From Ostrinia nubilalis (taxonomy: Eukaryota > Arthropoda > Insecta > Lepidoptera > Crambidae): a DNA stretch of 64,000 bases. The notes under the pieces were generated by a model that was not told where the DNA came from, made no database searches, and saw only the letters and a list, made by a program, of their open reading frames with translations. The stretch is taken from the NCBI RefSeq assembly GCF_963855985.1, contig NC_087108.1:13753155-13817154 (forward strand), written 5' to 3'. Position 1 is the stretch's first letter, and every line of letters starts with the position of its first letter. The position numbers were made by a program, and so were the translations under genes. This document shows positions 1-11,403 of this stretch, piece after piece.

Positions 1-59
1 TGCGTGCCCTTGCCACTTTGGGACAGCCCACTGACAAGTGGGATGTCTTAATTATATTT
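1..59 (+). pseudogene. BEL/Pao gag fragment upstream of a repeat insertion
   Basis: Frame 2 reads LATLGQPTDKWDVLIIF, a typical BEL/Pao gag segment (the G-x-P-x-x-x-W-D pattern). Gag coding resumes at about 323 with LSSKLDSNTLGKWEEH, so the intervening 263 bp is an insertion and not part of gag. Confidence 0.65.
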
Positions 60-242
60 AACTAGCTTTCCGCCCACGGCTTCGCCCGCGTGGAATTTTG
101 TCTGTCACAGAAAAACTTTATCGCGCGCGTCCCTGTTTCAAAAACCGGGATAAAAACTATCCTATGTTCTTTCCCGGGACTCAAACTATCTCTATGCCAA
201 ATTTCATCAAAATCGGTTGCGAGGTTTAAGCGGGAAAGCGTA

Positions 243-291
<49 letters not shown>

Positions 292-322
292 GTTACTTTC
301 GCATTTATAATATTAGTTGGGA
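60..322 (+). repeat. Dispersed lepidopteran repeat with (GACA)n core, inserted in gag
   Basis: It begins CTAGCTTTCCGCCCACGG and ends CGCATTTATAATATTAGT, with an uninterrupted GACA microsatellite at 243-290. A second, shorter-microsatellite copy lies at 39295-39489 with the same two ends. The two copies define the element boundaries. Its class (SINE, LINE tail or Helitron-like) cannot be told from sequence alone. Apparent coding through it is accidental. Confidence 0.7.
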
Positions 323-1136
323 TATTATGCTCTCTTCCAAGTTGGATAGTAACACTTTAGGCAAATGGGAAGAGCACCGTAGTGGTTTAAGTGGTGATAC
401 CGCAACTTTAGAACAATTTTTTAACTTCATTATTGACCGTGCGAATGTATTAGAGTCACTTAATCGAAATAACAGGGCACAAGACACGCAAAGTACTGTT
501 GTCAAAGCCCCAGTGGTCAATGTGCGTAATAATTCATGGCAAAATAATAAACAGGGCAATAGTAATAATAATTCATACATAAAATCATTTGCGAGTTCTA
601 ATAATAAGCCTCAAAGACAATTTAATAAATCTAGCACTTATACATGTGTAATTTGCAATAATAACCACAAAATTTATGAATGCCCTACGTTCAAGGCCAA
701 GGATGTTGATGAAAGGATGAAGGATGTTCTGAAACATAGGCTGTGTGAAAACTGTCTCAGGCAAGGTCACCCGGTCAACGAGTGCCGAATGGGTCCATGC
801 CGCGAGTGTAACGCTAGGCACAATAGTTTGCTTCACAATTCAGCTTCCTTAGTCAATCATCATGTGAGCGTAGACGAGCCTAATTCAGATACGTATGAGC
901 CCAGCGAATCGGGTGCATACTTTTCTAAAGAAAGTACCAAGCAAGTACTCTTATCTACCGCTGTAGTTGAGGTCTCGAATCCAATTAACCAGCAAAAGGT
1001 TAATGTTCGTGTACTATTAGACTGTGGTAGCCAATCATCTTTTGTTTCCAAGTCACTAAAAGATAAACTTTCACTAAAATCAATTCCCATTGACTCACTA
1101 AAGGTCATAGGAATAGGCAATAATTCTAACAATTTA
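323..1136 (+). pseudogene. BEL/Pao gag C-terminal half and start of aspartic protease
   Basis: The open frame contains gag helical sequence, an Asn/Gln-rich linker, and a Cys/His cluster (CVICNNNHKIYECP, then CENCLRQGHPVNEC and CRECNARHNSLLH) of the BEL/Pao zinc-knuckle type. The retropepsin core VRVLLDCGSQSSFVS follows at about 1006-1050; DCGS is the BEL form of the catalytic D-S/T-G. Coding stops at the foldback element beginning near 1137 and the protease resumes at about 2210. Confidence 0.85.
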
Positions 1137-2199
1137 CCTATTTTTATCGACAAAAAAGTGGTCAAATTTTTTTAAATTTTTTTTTTTTAATTTTTTATAG
1201 AATTTTTTTTCTTCCAATTACTTATTGTAAAGAAAACGTAATAACTTTTAAACTTAGCGGTATATCCTGATAAAATAAAAACAGTAATAATGCTAAATAA
1301 CAGGCGATACTAAAAAAATACATAAAATACACAAAAAATGCCAACAAATAATACAAAATGATACTTTTTGAAAAAAATCTGCTTTTAAATTCGTGTTTTT
1401 TTTGGTTATTTGATAAATTTCTCCAAAAAATGCCCCTATAACAGGTGGTTTTTATGACTTTGTATTATTCTCCATCATATTATCTTTGTAAAACCAAAAA
1501 TCGCATGTCTCTATCCCCATCACAACATTTGCTATGATCGTTTGAACAAAGGCCTGCCACAACATTATTCTCCGCTACAGGTAGAGACAATTTTAATTTT
1601 AACTAAAATGCTTATTTTACTTCGAAATCTTTTGTTTTTATTTGAAATCTAACTTGTCTTTACCAAACTTACAAATCTAGAGCCATTTTCAGTTTCGTTG
1701 TTAACGAAGCGTTGAATGGCGCGCCCGGAGAGGCTTAGTTCAAACGATCATTGCAAACGTTGTGATAGGGATAGAGACATGTGATTTTTGGTTTTACGAA
1801 GGTAATACGATAGAGAATAATACAAAGTAATAAAAACCACCGGTTATAGGGGCATTTTTGGGAGAAATTTATCAAATAACCAAAAAAACACGAATTTAAA
1901 AGCAGATTTTTTTCAAAAAGTCCCATTTTTTATTATTTGTTGGCCTTTTTTGTATATTTTATGTATTTTTTTAGTATTGCCTGTTATTTAGCATTATTAC
2001 TGTTTTTATTTTATCAGGATATACCGCTTAGTTTAAAAGTTATTACGTTTTCTTTACAATAAGTAATTGGAAGAAAAAAAATTCTATAAAAAATTTAAAA
2101 AAAGTCTCAAAAATTTTTTGACCTCTTTTTTGTCGATAAAAATAGGTCTAGTTTCATCTATTTTCATATGTACACTTTAACGTGACTCACACTGTATAA
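1137..2199. repeat. Foldback element with ~400-bp inverted arms (copy 1)
   Basis: The left arm (about 1137-1540) and right arm (about 1740-2150) are reverse complements; for example CGGTATATCCTGATAAAAT near 1258 mirrors ATTTTATCAGGATATACCG near 2010. A central spacer (about 1545-1735) contains GGCGCGCCCGGAGAGGC. The right side carries an extra unpaired end closing with GTGACTCACACTGTATA (2182-2198). A second copy lies inverted at 45389-46400. No ORF of its own was seen, so it is a non-autonomous foldback or MITE-like element. It splits the BEL protease. Confidence 0.8.
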
Positions 2200-2855
2200 A
2201 CATTTCTGAAAGTTGCAATATACAAATGAAATCTCTAAATAGCAATTTCAATGTCTCTTTTTCATGTCTTGTTCTACAAGAATTGACAGGGCGTATACCA
2301 AAGTACCCCGTCAATATTCAGTCAATTAAATTACCAAAAAATATATTGCTAGCTGATCCTAAATTCTATGAGCCAGCTCCTATAGATCTATTGATAGGGG
2401 CTGATTTATTCTGGGACATCATAAGGAGCGAGCAACGATCTCTTGGTCCCCAAAATCCAAAATTAATAAATTCTCATTTGGGCTGGATAATTACCGGTTC
2501 CTTTAATACACAATTGGTCAGCAAAAACATTCATTGTAGTAGAAGTACCCACAAAATCTCTATTAAGTACCAAAGAAAAAGAATGCGAAAAACACTTCAT
2601 TACTAACACACGTAGGGACGATAATGGTAGATTTTGTGTTAAATTACCATTAATCGATACACCTGACTGTCTAGGAGATACATATAAATTAGCAAAAAAA
2701 CGTTTACATTATTTAGAAAAAAGATTTAGAAAAAATCCATTGCTCAAAATTGAATATAGCAAATTTATTAAAGAATACGCAGAATTAGGTCATTTATCTC
2801 TTGCAACTAATCAACCAGACACATGTTATTATTTATGTCATCATGCAGTATTTAA
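2200..2855 (+). pseudogene. BEL/Pao protease C-terminal part and RT N-terminus
   Basis: The reading resumes with LLIGADLFWDII and SHLGWIITGSF, motifs that follow the protease core in BEL/Pao polyproteins. A frameshift near 2580 moves coding to another frame, where LPLIDTPDCLGDTYKLAKKRL and LEKRFRKNP are the usual spacer before the RT. It ends at CHHAVF, where a TTAA-flanked element interrupts the RT entry sequence. Confidence 0.8.
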
Positions 2856-3819
2856 CCCTTAACTGGTATCGTAAATTGGACATACGTAACTGGTATCGTG
2901 GGGGCCGCGCGGCCCCCATATTATGTTTGCTTCTAGCAAGCATTTTTTACCTATATACTTGAATAAATGCTCATAAATGATATAATAATATATCAGGCTT
3001 GTTCTATGTAATAATTTAGTTTTTATTGTATTAAATCTTCGTACTTATATACTTCAAGACATTACATAATAGTAACAAATTTTTACCTAATATTTTTTTA
3101 ACGTTACAAATATCTATGAAACCTACCGTTTAGATAGTTATAACCAAAAATATTATTATTTTAATTAATCCATAATAATGTGAACTTAATAATAAATAAC
3201 GTTTTAATGTAATATTAAATAAAAATAATAAGTATTTTATAAAAATAAAAACATAAATATTATGTTGACAAACATTAGCAGGTGCTGGTGGATTTTCAGA
3301 CCACTTGTATTTATTTTTTCATAGTAGCCGGATTGACTAGGTCCTACAACATCTTCATTTTCACTCTCTGAAGAAAAAACTTGAAAATCACAATCAATAT
3401 CCTCATTATCGACCGAATATTGGTTATTGGGTCTTTACAATGACCTATAATTTTATTATCAATATATCCTTCTTCTGACATGCTACTAATCACTAATTTG
3501 GAATCAAAAACTTCGTTCTAGGTATATTCTATTGTTTTATCACTTATAAACCACCAATACTGCAAAAAAATAAAAAACAAATAAAAATTGCCATGAAAAA
3601 AAAACTAACGTAACTGGTATTGTGGGGGCCGCGCGGACCCCAACACGTGCATATCTTCGTCCTGGTGAATGATGCAGTGCTGAAACGCCTGCATCAGACG
3701 CGAGTAGCGCCGAAATGAGAATACAAAAAATTTTGGGTGCCCACGATGCGTAGCTTCTTAGAAATCAAAGAAAACGTCATGCGTGGGGGCCGCGCGGCCC
3801 CCACGATACCAGTTAAGGG
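2856..3819. mobile_element. piggyBac-type non-autonomous element (964 bp) with TTAA duplication
   Basis: TTAA at 2852-2855 and 3820-3823 flank termini CCCTTAACTGGTATCGT and its reverse complement. Excising it with one TTAA rejoins the BEL reading frame, so it is a clean insertion. Each end carries a perfect 18-bp palindrome, GGGGGCCGCGCGGCCCCC (near 2901 and 3784), with an imperfect third copy near 3625. The minus strand between about 3490 and 3240 keeps a decayed transposase N-terminus: an acidic leader (DNEDIDCDFQVFSSESENED) followed in another frame by KNKYKWSENPPAP, as in piggyBac-like transposases. It is an internally deleted relative of an autonomous element. Confidence 0.9.
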
Positions 3820-5048
3820 TTAAGCAGGAAAGCGAATCAACTAAACTGCGAGTGGTATTTGATGGTTCTGCTCCTTCCTCATCAGGTTATGCCCTAAACG
3901 ATGTGCTCATGGTGGGTCCAACTATTCAGGACTCTCTCTTTACCATTTTAATACGTGCCAGGCAGTATAAATTCCTCTTAACTGGCGATATTGAAAAAAT
4001 GTATCGCCAAGTTCTTGTCGCTGAGGAGGATAGGGATTTGCAGCGCATTTTATGGAGAGAAGACGAGTCCCGACCCATCCAAGTGTTTAAACTAAATACT
4101 CTCACTTACGGTACCGCAAGTGCCAGCTATTTAAGTACACGCTGCCTCTGGCAGCTGGGGGAGGAGCAGGATGATGAGCTCTTAAAGACCATCATCCAAA
4201 GGGACTTTTATGTTGATGACGTCATCACTGGAGCTAACAGTGAGCTAGAATTATCTTATATCCAAAAATCATTATCTAAAGCGCTTGAATCTGGTTGTTT
4301 TAAATTAAGAAAATATAAGAGCAACATTCCAATCATATTTCAAAACATAGACATAAACGAGCAAGATAACTTGACTATAAGCGAATCCACAAGTACACTC
4401 GGGCTAGGGTGGACACCATCTAGTGACATGCTACATTTTCCAATAAAAAACTTTATAGATAACCAAGATGTTGAAATAACTAAAAGATTTATTATGTCGA
4501 ATTCATTTAAAATATTTGATCCGCTAGGTATCTTAAGTCCCGTTGTAATTCAACCCAAAATCATACTACAACGACTTTGGCAATTAAAATTAGATTGGGA
4601 TCAACCAGTGACTCGGGAGATAAAAGTTGATTGGCTAAAATTCACTGATAACTTGAGTTACCTTCAGAAATTGCAAATACCTAGATGGGTTTTATGCGAG
4701 GACTATAAATTCATTGAGTTGCATTCATTTAGTGATGCGTCGCAATGTGCATATGGCGCATGTATTTATTGAAAGTCCATAAATTCTAAGGGCGAAAGCA
4801 TGGTCACCCTACTGTGTGCTAAATCAAAGGTCGCACCTCTAAAACCAACTACAATGCCGCGACTCGAATTATGCGCAGCACTACTTTCTGCCAAACTTTG
4901 TAAGTCTGTATTAGAGTCTCTTAGATATAAACCTGGCAAAATAGTACATTGGTGCGATTCTAGTGTCGTACTCTCTTGGATAAATAGTGATCTAAACAAA
5001 TTAAAAACATTTGTCGCTAATCGCATCGGCGAAATACAGGAATTTTAA
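3820..5048 (+). pseudogene. BEL/Pao reverse transcriptase and RNase H region
   Basis: The segment encodes RT with KLRVVFDGSA, LTGDIEKMYRQV and the catalytic FYVDDVITGA (YVDD), a connection region, and the RNase H start HSFSDASQCAYGACIY. A TGA at 4770-4772 lies in the same frame as the downstream VTLLCAKSKVAPLK, so it is a point nonsense mutation and not a gene boundary. The frame is lost again at about 5047, where extra T bases follow the EIQEF codons. Confidence 0.9.
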
Positions 5049-6762
5049 CCAAGTCATCGTCGTGGCGATATGTACCTACTACGGCTCAAAACCCCGCTGA
5101 CTTGATATCGAGAGGCGTAAACGCAAAAGATCTAATTAACTCAAGTCTGTGGTGGCACGGCCCTAATTACCTAAAAGAATGTGAATTAAACTGGCCTAGC
5201 TTAAAATCAAACGAGATAGGTACGTTACCTGAAACTAAAGTACACACAACAATAATTAAAGAACCTTTTATTAATTTTGATAAATATTCATCACTAAATA
5301 GACTGCAACGATCTTTTGCCTACGTGTTAAGGTTCATATTTAACCTTAAGAATATTAAAAATAAACGTACCGGACTACTGTCCGTCCGTCGAGGAACTTC
5401 GTGACGCATTCCATGCATTGTGCGTTATCGCGCAGCGTGAGTCATTCCCAGTTGAATACGAGTTGTTATTAAAATGTAAATCGCTTCCCAATAAGAGTAA
5501 AATTTTGTCACTTTCGCCATTTTTTGATAATGATAATTTAATTAGAGTTGGCGGGCGCATAGATGCATCTGCCTGTGCCTACGAAAAACGGCATCCAATA
5601 TTATTACACGCAAATCATAAATTAACTAAATTGTATTTTGAAAGAGAGCACGTAAGTGGTTTACACGCGGGCCCGCAGTTGTTGTTAGCAAATATAAGAG
5701 AAACAGTCTGGCCAGTCAATGGACGTTATCTAGCACGACGCACCGTCAATAACTGCGTCATCTGCAGGCGTCTGTGTGGCAAAACATTATGTCCGAAGAT
5801 GGGCAACTTACCTAGCCAGCGCATAAATCCAGACTATCCATTTTTGTCGGTTGGCTTAGACTTTGCTGGACCGTTTTTGATTCTCAATCGCCGGGGCCGC
5901 GGAAGTCGCTTAATCAAATGTTATTTATGTCTTTTTGTATGCATGCGGTACAAATGTATTCATCTCGAGGCCGTGAGCGATTTGACAAAGGATGCGTTTG
6001 TTATGACCCTTCGGCGTTTTATTTCCCGCAGAGGCAAGCCAACGGAAATATTTTGCGATAACGGTCGCAACTTTGTGGCGGCGGCTAAGGATATAGGAAC
6101 TTTTCTAAAACAAAACCAAGAACCTATATGTAGGTGATTTTGCAAGTCAACAAGGCATCACATTTAAATTCATACCTACTTACGCTCCTCATTTCGGTGG
6201 TATTTGGGAAGCTGGGGTAAAATCGGCAAAACACCACTTAAAGCGTGTCATGGGAAATTCTAATTTAACTTTTGAAGAAATTACTACTTTATTTGCACAA
6301 GTGGAGGCACTTCTTAATAGCCGTCCCTTGTGTCCCATGTCCTCCTGTCCTAACGACCTCCTCTCCTTATCCCCAGGGCACTTCATCATCGGCAGGCCGC
6401 TGACTGCACTACCCACGCCACCTATTGAAGACCACCACAATGACCATCCACGGAACCGCTATCTACGGCTAGAAAGCATAAGGCAGCACTTCTGGCGGAG
6501 GTGGAACAAGGAGTATCTATCAGAGCTACAACAGAGGACTAAATGGCGTATCAATACAGCCCAGCTCAATATTGGAGATATGGTGCTCCTTGCTGAAGAC
6601 CACGCGCCGCCCTTGAACTGGCGCCTGGGACGCGTGTTGCGGCTCTTCCCGGGACCCGACGGCATCTCGAGAGTGGCGGATGTCAACACGACCCGTGGCT
6701 GCGTGCGGCGGCCCCTAACTCGCCTCTGTCCACTCCCTACGACTGAAGATCTTCAAGGTTGA
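5049..6762 (+). pseudogene. BEL/Pao RNase H end and integrase
   Basis: After the frameshift the sequence gives WRYVPTTAQNPADLISRG (end of RNase H), then, after a second shift near 5390, the integrase zinc region (HPILLHANHKLTKLYF ... CVICRRLC) and the core GLDFAGPF and CDNGRNFVAA. A third shift near 6130 precedes PTYAPHFGGIWEAGVKSAKHHL and the C-terminal RPLTALP and NWRLGRV motifs. The order is that of a complete BEL/Pao integrase, but it cannot be translated in one frame. Confidence 0.9.
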
Positions 6763-6788
6763 AAGTGATCTTTCAACGGCCGGGAGGA

Positions 6789-6981
6789 TGTTTCGGCGCG
6801 TAACGCCTACGCAAACTTTTACCACAATTCTTCCTCCGTGTAACATCAACTGTAAATTAGTATAAGTAGTTTGCATATTTCATATTAAAACCAACTGTCA
6901 GTCTCATTCCGCTACCGACCTTTGCAATGTAAAGAGCCATTTTTGTAATATAAACTATCTTGAAGAATTTGGGCGTTTCAA
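6789..6981 (+). repeat. Possible 3' LTR of the BEL/Pao element
   Basis: The segment directly after the integrase begins TGTTTCGGCGCG and ends GGGCGTTTCA (TG...CA), and a foreign Jockey fragment starts right after it. Without the 5' LTR for comparison the boundary is an inference from position and terminal bases only. Confidence 0.4.
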
Positions 6982-7549
6982 TAGCTCCTATATATACACA
7001 AGTATTTATTTATATTTTGGTGAACAAATATAATACAATTTAAGATGTATTGTGAGGCGGCCGTGAGAATACCAATTTCTTTAAACATCTCCCTAAGGGA
7101 TGCTCTTGGTTTCAATTTATAAATGGACCTAATATTTTTTTTTTGTAGGATGAATATAGTTTCAAAATCAGCTGCCTTTCCCCATAGTAAGATTCCATAT
7201 GATAGCAGGCTATGAAAGTAACTAAAGTAAACTAAGCGAGCAGTTGGAATATCAGTTAGAGATCTTATTTTCTTAATTGCAAAAGCAGCTGAGCTAAGCC
7301 TACTTGCTAGAGCTGTTATAATAATATGGGGTCCCCACTGAAGTTTAGAGTCCAGTGTAAGTCCCAAGAATACCGTCGTATCCACAAGTTTAATACATTT
7401 TGTTTTTTTAGCATTGAGCTGCAGATTGTTTGCGGTGAACCAACTTAGAACTCTTGATAGTGCATCATTTACATCGTCAAAGTTAGCCTTGTTTCTATTA
7501 ATATTAAAAATCAAAGATGTGTCATCGGCAAATAATACGACGACAATTC
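6982..7549 (-). pseudogene. Jockey-type non-LTR retrotransposon RT fragment
   Basis: Read on the minus strand, the fragment starts with FADDTSLIF (RT catalytic box), then LSWFTANNLQLNAKKTK, TVFLGLTLDSKLQW and YFHSLLSYGILLWG, the usual palm-to-thumb order of Jockey-clade RTs. It lacks the endonuclease and the first half of the RT, and its C-terminus ends soon after IYKLKPRASLREMFKEIGIL. Its 5' side abuts the truncated end of the ANL gene copy A, so this point is a rearrangement or insertion breakpoint. Confidence 0.85.
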
Positions 7550-7616
7550 AGCTAAACTATTTCAGGTAAACACCATACGCGTCGCTCAACATGAAGTGAG
7601 TGTGCCGGCGCCTCAC

Positions 7617-9675
7617 CCGGTAGTGGAAGATGTTGGCGCAGCAGCCGTTGCAGCCCGGCGCGGCGTCCCGCTCGGCCACGGTGACGAAGCCGTGCACCTC
7701 CGTCATGCCGTAACCTTCGCACACGTTGCTGTCCGGAGCCATTTTTTCCTGTAAACGCTCAAACCATTTCAACTCAGTTTTGTATGTTGCAAATTTTACA
7801 TTTAATTTAAAAAATCTTTATAAAGGTGAAAGTGTTACATAAAACATAACTAAAATGTTGTTACCTTTAGAAGGGTCATGATGTTGGGCGACAAACGCGA
7901 GCCGAGCGTCATCACGGTCTCCAGAGACGAGAAGTGGTCCGGCGTCGCCGCCTTGGCCAGCTGCTTGGCGAACGGCGGCCCGAAGAACGTCCAAGTTGGC
8001 TGCCAACATAACACAATCCACTCGTTATGTAACGATCTCAACGACACTAGCAATGCCACCTTCAGAGTTATTCATTAATGTCATACCCTGCATCTTTGCA
8101 TCATGTCGAGTACATTTTCCACGGTAGCCTCTTTTGGAGACATGACCAGTGTGACGTTGTACACACAGCACGTGGTAACGGTGAGAGTGAAGGTGCACCA
8201 CTGCGGGGTCGAGAGCAACATCACGCGCTCCGTTGGCGTGGGGAACTTCTCGTAGTGCATCCTGTGGACGTAACTTTTTTTTAACCAGGAATTTGTAAAG
8301 TATAAAACTTTGCAAAGGAAAAGTCCCCAAGCTACCCATCCTTATCGCTCGCGCGTAATTATGTTGCTGTCGCGCTCGCACACTCACTGCGGGCGCCCGT
8401 CGCACAGTCGCGACAGCAATATATTAATTACGCGCGAGCGATAAGGATGGGTAGCTTGGGGTCATTGGACAAAATTCTACGTGCTCACAGACCAGGCTTT
8501 AGTCTAAAAATAATATGAAACATGATAATATGCAGTTTAAAAAAAATAAATTCGAAAAGGATTTGGTTATTAATGAATAATGATTAACAATGTGCAACCG
8601 ACCAGACGGTGGGCAGCTGCGCCACCAGCGCGCGCTGGTTGTACTGCGCCGCCTTGGGCAGCCCCGTGGAGCCGCTCGTGGGCAGCAGCAGGCTCGCCGC
8701 GCCCTCCTCGCTGTCCTCCGCTCTGCGCACGACCACGCGGGTGCCACATGCGAGACAACGAGAATGGAAGTAGAGACACAGTAGCTTAGGGTACCAGGAT
8801 TAGGATACAAAGAAGTTAAGGACCTACTTTTTATTCAAAGCTTATCTTATTTTGGGGCTTCGTGCATTTGAAGAATAATAATCACTGTCAGTATTAACTT
8901 CATTGTACTCCAACCGTTATGTTTAGTACGCACTCGAAAGAGTCGAGGTCGTCGGTGTGTCCCTGGATGTAGTCGAGCAGCGCGTCGTCGTGTATGGGCA
9001 GCACGTGCGCGGGCGCGGGCGCGTCGGCCGTCGCGACGCGCACCGCCGCCTGCGTCGCCTCGTCGCAGAACACCAGCGCGGGCTCCACGAGCCGCAAGTA
9101 GTGCTGCAACTCATCTGGAACAAGAACAGTTTTAATATGCAAAACGACACAAACACAAAAAATAACTTGAATACTCAGTGATCTCTGTAGCACTGACGTG
9201 AATCTAGAAAGTTCGTCGACATACATTTAGTGGCACCAGGATCAGCGAAGGACGCGAAGACGCCCGCCAGCAGCAGGCCCAGGAACACCGCCACGGTGCG
9301 CTCGTGGTCGCGCGCCACCAGCATCACGGTCTTCCCCTTCAGGCCCTGGGCGAGCAGCTTGCGCGCGAAAGGGATGGCCAGCTCCAGCATCTCGCGGTTC
9401 GTGGTCTGCTCGCCGGTGGCGCCGTTGATCTGGCGCAAGAACAGACGGGTAACAGCGAGGTCCCAGCGGCGGCGGCGGGCTCGCGCGGCCGCACTCACCA
9501 TGCAGACGAAGTCGGGCGCCTGGCGCATGCAGTGCAGCAGCAGCTGCGCCGCGGACACGCGCGAGCGCGCCTCGCGGGAGGGCTCCCGGCCGCGCGCGCG
9601 CAGCCACGCGTCCAGCGCGCCGTCCGCGTGCCGCTGCGCCGCCGTCGGCGCGCCGCGCACCACCGCGTGCGACAT
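7617..9675 (-). pseudogene. ANL-superfamily synthetase copy A, exons 1-7 only
   Basis: This is an inverted partial copy of the genes at 19729 and 33841. Exons on the minus strand are 9675-9499, 9429-9225, 9114-8934, 8722-8603, 8261-8087, 7999-7865 and 7748-7617, together 1125 nt (375 codons) with no stop. It contains the phosphate-binding loop TSGSTGLPK and the GMTE motif but lacks the last four exons, including the hinge and catalytic-lysine domain, so it cannot encode a complete enzyme. Homology to copy C continues about 65 bp into intron 7 and stops at about 7550. Exons 5-7 and the intron-4 palindrome match copy C much better than copy B. Exon 5 is free of the MITE found in copy C. The sequence shows the truncation; transcription is unknown, although a promoter-like sequence sits upstream. 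Confidence 0.85.
8325..8461. repeat. 137-bp palindromic element in intron 4 of copy A
   Basis: The arms CCCCAAGCTACCCATCCTTA and its reverse complement enclose further pairing (GCTCGCGCGTAATTA, TGCTGTCGCG) around a GC-rich centre. The same palindrome occupies the equivalent intron of copy C (35060-35193) but not of copy B, so it predates the A/C duplication and postdates the split from B, or was lost from B. Confidence 0.8.
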
Positions 9676-11021
9676 GCCTGATGCCTGATGCCTGGGGGAT
9701 GCTCAGCTCAATTTGTCAAGTATGTAAAGAGGGTGATTTTGGATTTTCATCAGATCGGATGCTTACTACTTTTTTATATGGATGGAAAACAAACATTTAG
9801 TTAAACTACGTAATTATTATGTAGGGAGCCCATAATTATTATGTAGGGAGTACAATGGTGTTAATAGATAAAGCTTGGTAGGATTGTTTTTTTTTTTATG
9901 GGACAGGAGGCTAATAACGAGCAGACGGATCACCTGATGATTACCGTCGCCCATGTTTCATAAATCAATTCTAAAAATGAATATTGAAAAAAATATCCCA
10001 AACTTAGGGTCGCCGAAAACGGGCCACTGTCTACTCGCGCGCCCTCTCTCTCTACCTCAGTAAACCTTTTAAGTGTAATGTAACCTGCTCACAAATCTCA
10101 CTTGAACAAAATTTTTAGAAAACCCAGCACAACTCGGAAAATTAACATTAGAATAGTAAAAGATCGTAAAGTAGACAAAAATTAGATAAACATGTAAATT
10201 AACAAGAAAATGTCAAAATAGCAAATTGGAGAAACTTTTTAAAGCGAATAAAACATAAGAAAACTAAACAAAAGAAAATAACCCAAACAACTAAACCTTA
10301 AACTTTAAACACCATAGTAGAAAATTGAAAATATATATTAAGAAAAGCTCTGGTGACCATGCTCGAGGTAAATAGAAAAAAAAAAAAAGTTGCGGCCACC
10401 GACCCGACCACAAGTGACGACTAGCAGCCACAAGTAGCTATCGCGCGCTTCAGCTACATTTGTAGCCGCTTCTAGCTTCTTGCGGCGGCGTTTGTAACTG
10501 TGGCGTAAAGCCCGTGTGCGGCCGGCGACCATAAGACTTCAAAATAATTAAGAGTAATTTAATTAATAGAACGTGCTGTTTTTGTTTTCAATAAATTACT
10601 GCAATTACAATAATTAGTGACCCTGACTGATGCGAAACAGGATGGGGATCGCGTGTCATGGGTTCACGACCGCGGCCTTGACAACGAATCCTAAAATTAT
10701 CTCAATTAGGTCATCATTACTGTAATCATCGCATCGTATATCTGATAACGCAATATTATTTTACGGCTTCATTTATTTTAATATAAAATCTTCCGTAAAC
10801 TGTAACAAGTTAAAAACAGAGAGTGATAATACGACAAAACAAATGTACTTCATGAGTGTTAGTAATATTTAAGATAAGCACATTTACGTAAGATGTATGT
10901 AACTTCATTTTCTTGATCGGTATCTCTGCAAGACAATAATTATTATTGTTTTGATTTTATTGTAAACGATCGTCAATTCGAACGACAGATTGCTTGAAAA
11001 CTAAATCAAATTTTATTTTAG
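9676..11021. other. Upstream region of copy A, probable 5' UTR intron
   Basis: No gene was recognised. Directly before the copy A start codon (reading leftwards) are two GCATCAG units that end in an AG acceptor. Around 9900-9957 is a fragment ending CACCTGATGATTACCGTCGCCCATG, the form of a widespread lepidopteran LINE tail. The rest is AT-rich with short A-runs. Confidence 0.4.
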
Positions 11022-11155
11022 GGCTGATATTTCAATTGTCGGATAACTTTTAACTGTTATAAGTTTGGCAAATTGACAGTTTCAATATGGGAAATATGTC
11101 AAAATGAAAAGTTTATTCTTCAGTTAAAAGATATCTGACGATTGAAAAATCAGCC
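11022..11155. repeat. 134-bp MITE with ~35-bp inverted ends
   Basis: The left end GGCTGATATTTCAATTGTC and the right end (reverse complement GGCTGATTTTTCAATCGTC) pair over about 35 bp, continuing into CTTTTAACTG on both sides. No ORF was seen. The target duplication is not clear. Confidence 0.65.
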
Positions 11156-11305
11156 ATTAATTAAATTGTCGATTTAAAGTTATATGGCATAGCTTAAAAT
11201 GAAAAAATATGACAGCATAAGGGTGGTGACATCAACAATCGCACTTCAATCACTGCTAATTACTGGATTGATCAATTATTATTTTTAATTATTTTTTCAT
11301 AACTT

Positions 11306-11403
11306 ACTTGCGATGTGTTATTGAAACAATATTTCCACAAACAATTTGTGTGAAGCGCGAGCGCCGGCCGACTGGGAGCGCGAGCGCGCCGCGCGGCCTT
11401 ATA
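11306..11403 (-). promoter_or_regulatory. TATA/Inr core promoter and leader exon of ANL copy A
   Basis: On the minus strand TATAAGG (11403-11397) is followed 30 nt later by an initiator CAGT (A at 11373), the standard arthropod spacing. Downstream are CGCTTCACA and CATCGCAAGTAAGT, the latter giving a consensus splice donor (exon end 11308, GT at 11307). The same ordered motifs occur before copy B (19258 onward). This supports a short non-coding first exon spliced to the coding exon at 9675. Inference from motif conservation only. Confidence 0.6.

Larger units (their letters stand above)
1..6981 (+). mobile_element. Decayed BEL/Pao LTR retrotransposon, 5' end outside the window
   Basis: Pieces of gag, aspartic protease, reverse transcriptase, RNase H and integrase occur in BEL/Pao order along the plus strand. 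Family markers are the CCHC-type gag cluster, the protease core LLDCGSQSSF, the RT box YVDD, the RNase H start SFSDAS and an integrase zinc region plus catalytic core. Three foreign repeats interrupt it (about 60-322, 1137-2199 and 2856-3819). A nonsense codon at 4770-4772 and frameshifts near 5047, 5390 and 6130 break the rest. It is dead as a coding unit. The 5' LTR lies outside the window or is lost; a possible 3' LTR is at 6789-6981. Confidence 0.9.

Noticed and set aside
90..320. N-terminal part of the first long ORF with repeated TDRQ
   Set aside because: It is translation of the dispersed repeat and its GACA microsatellite, fused by chance to BEL gag.
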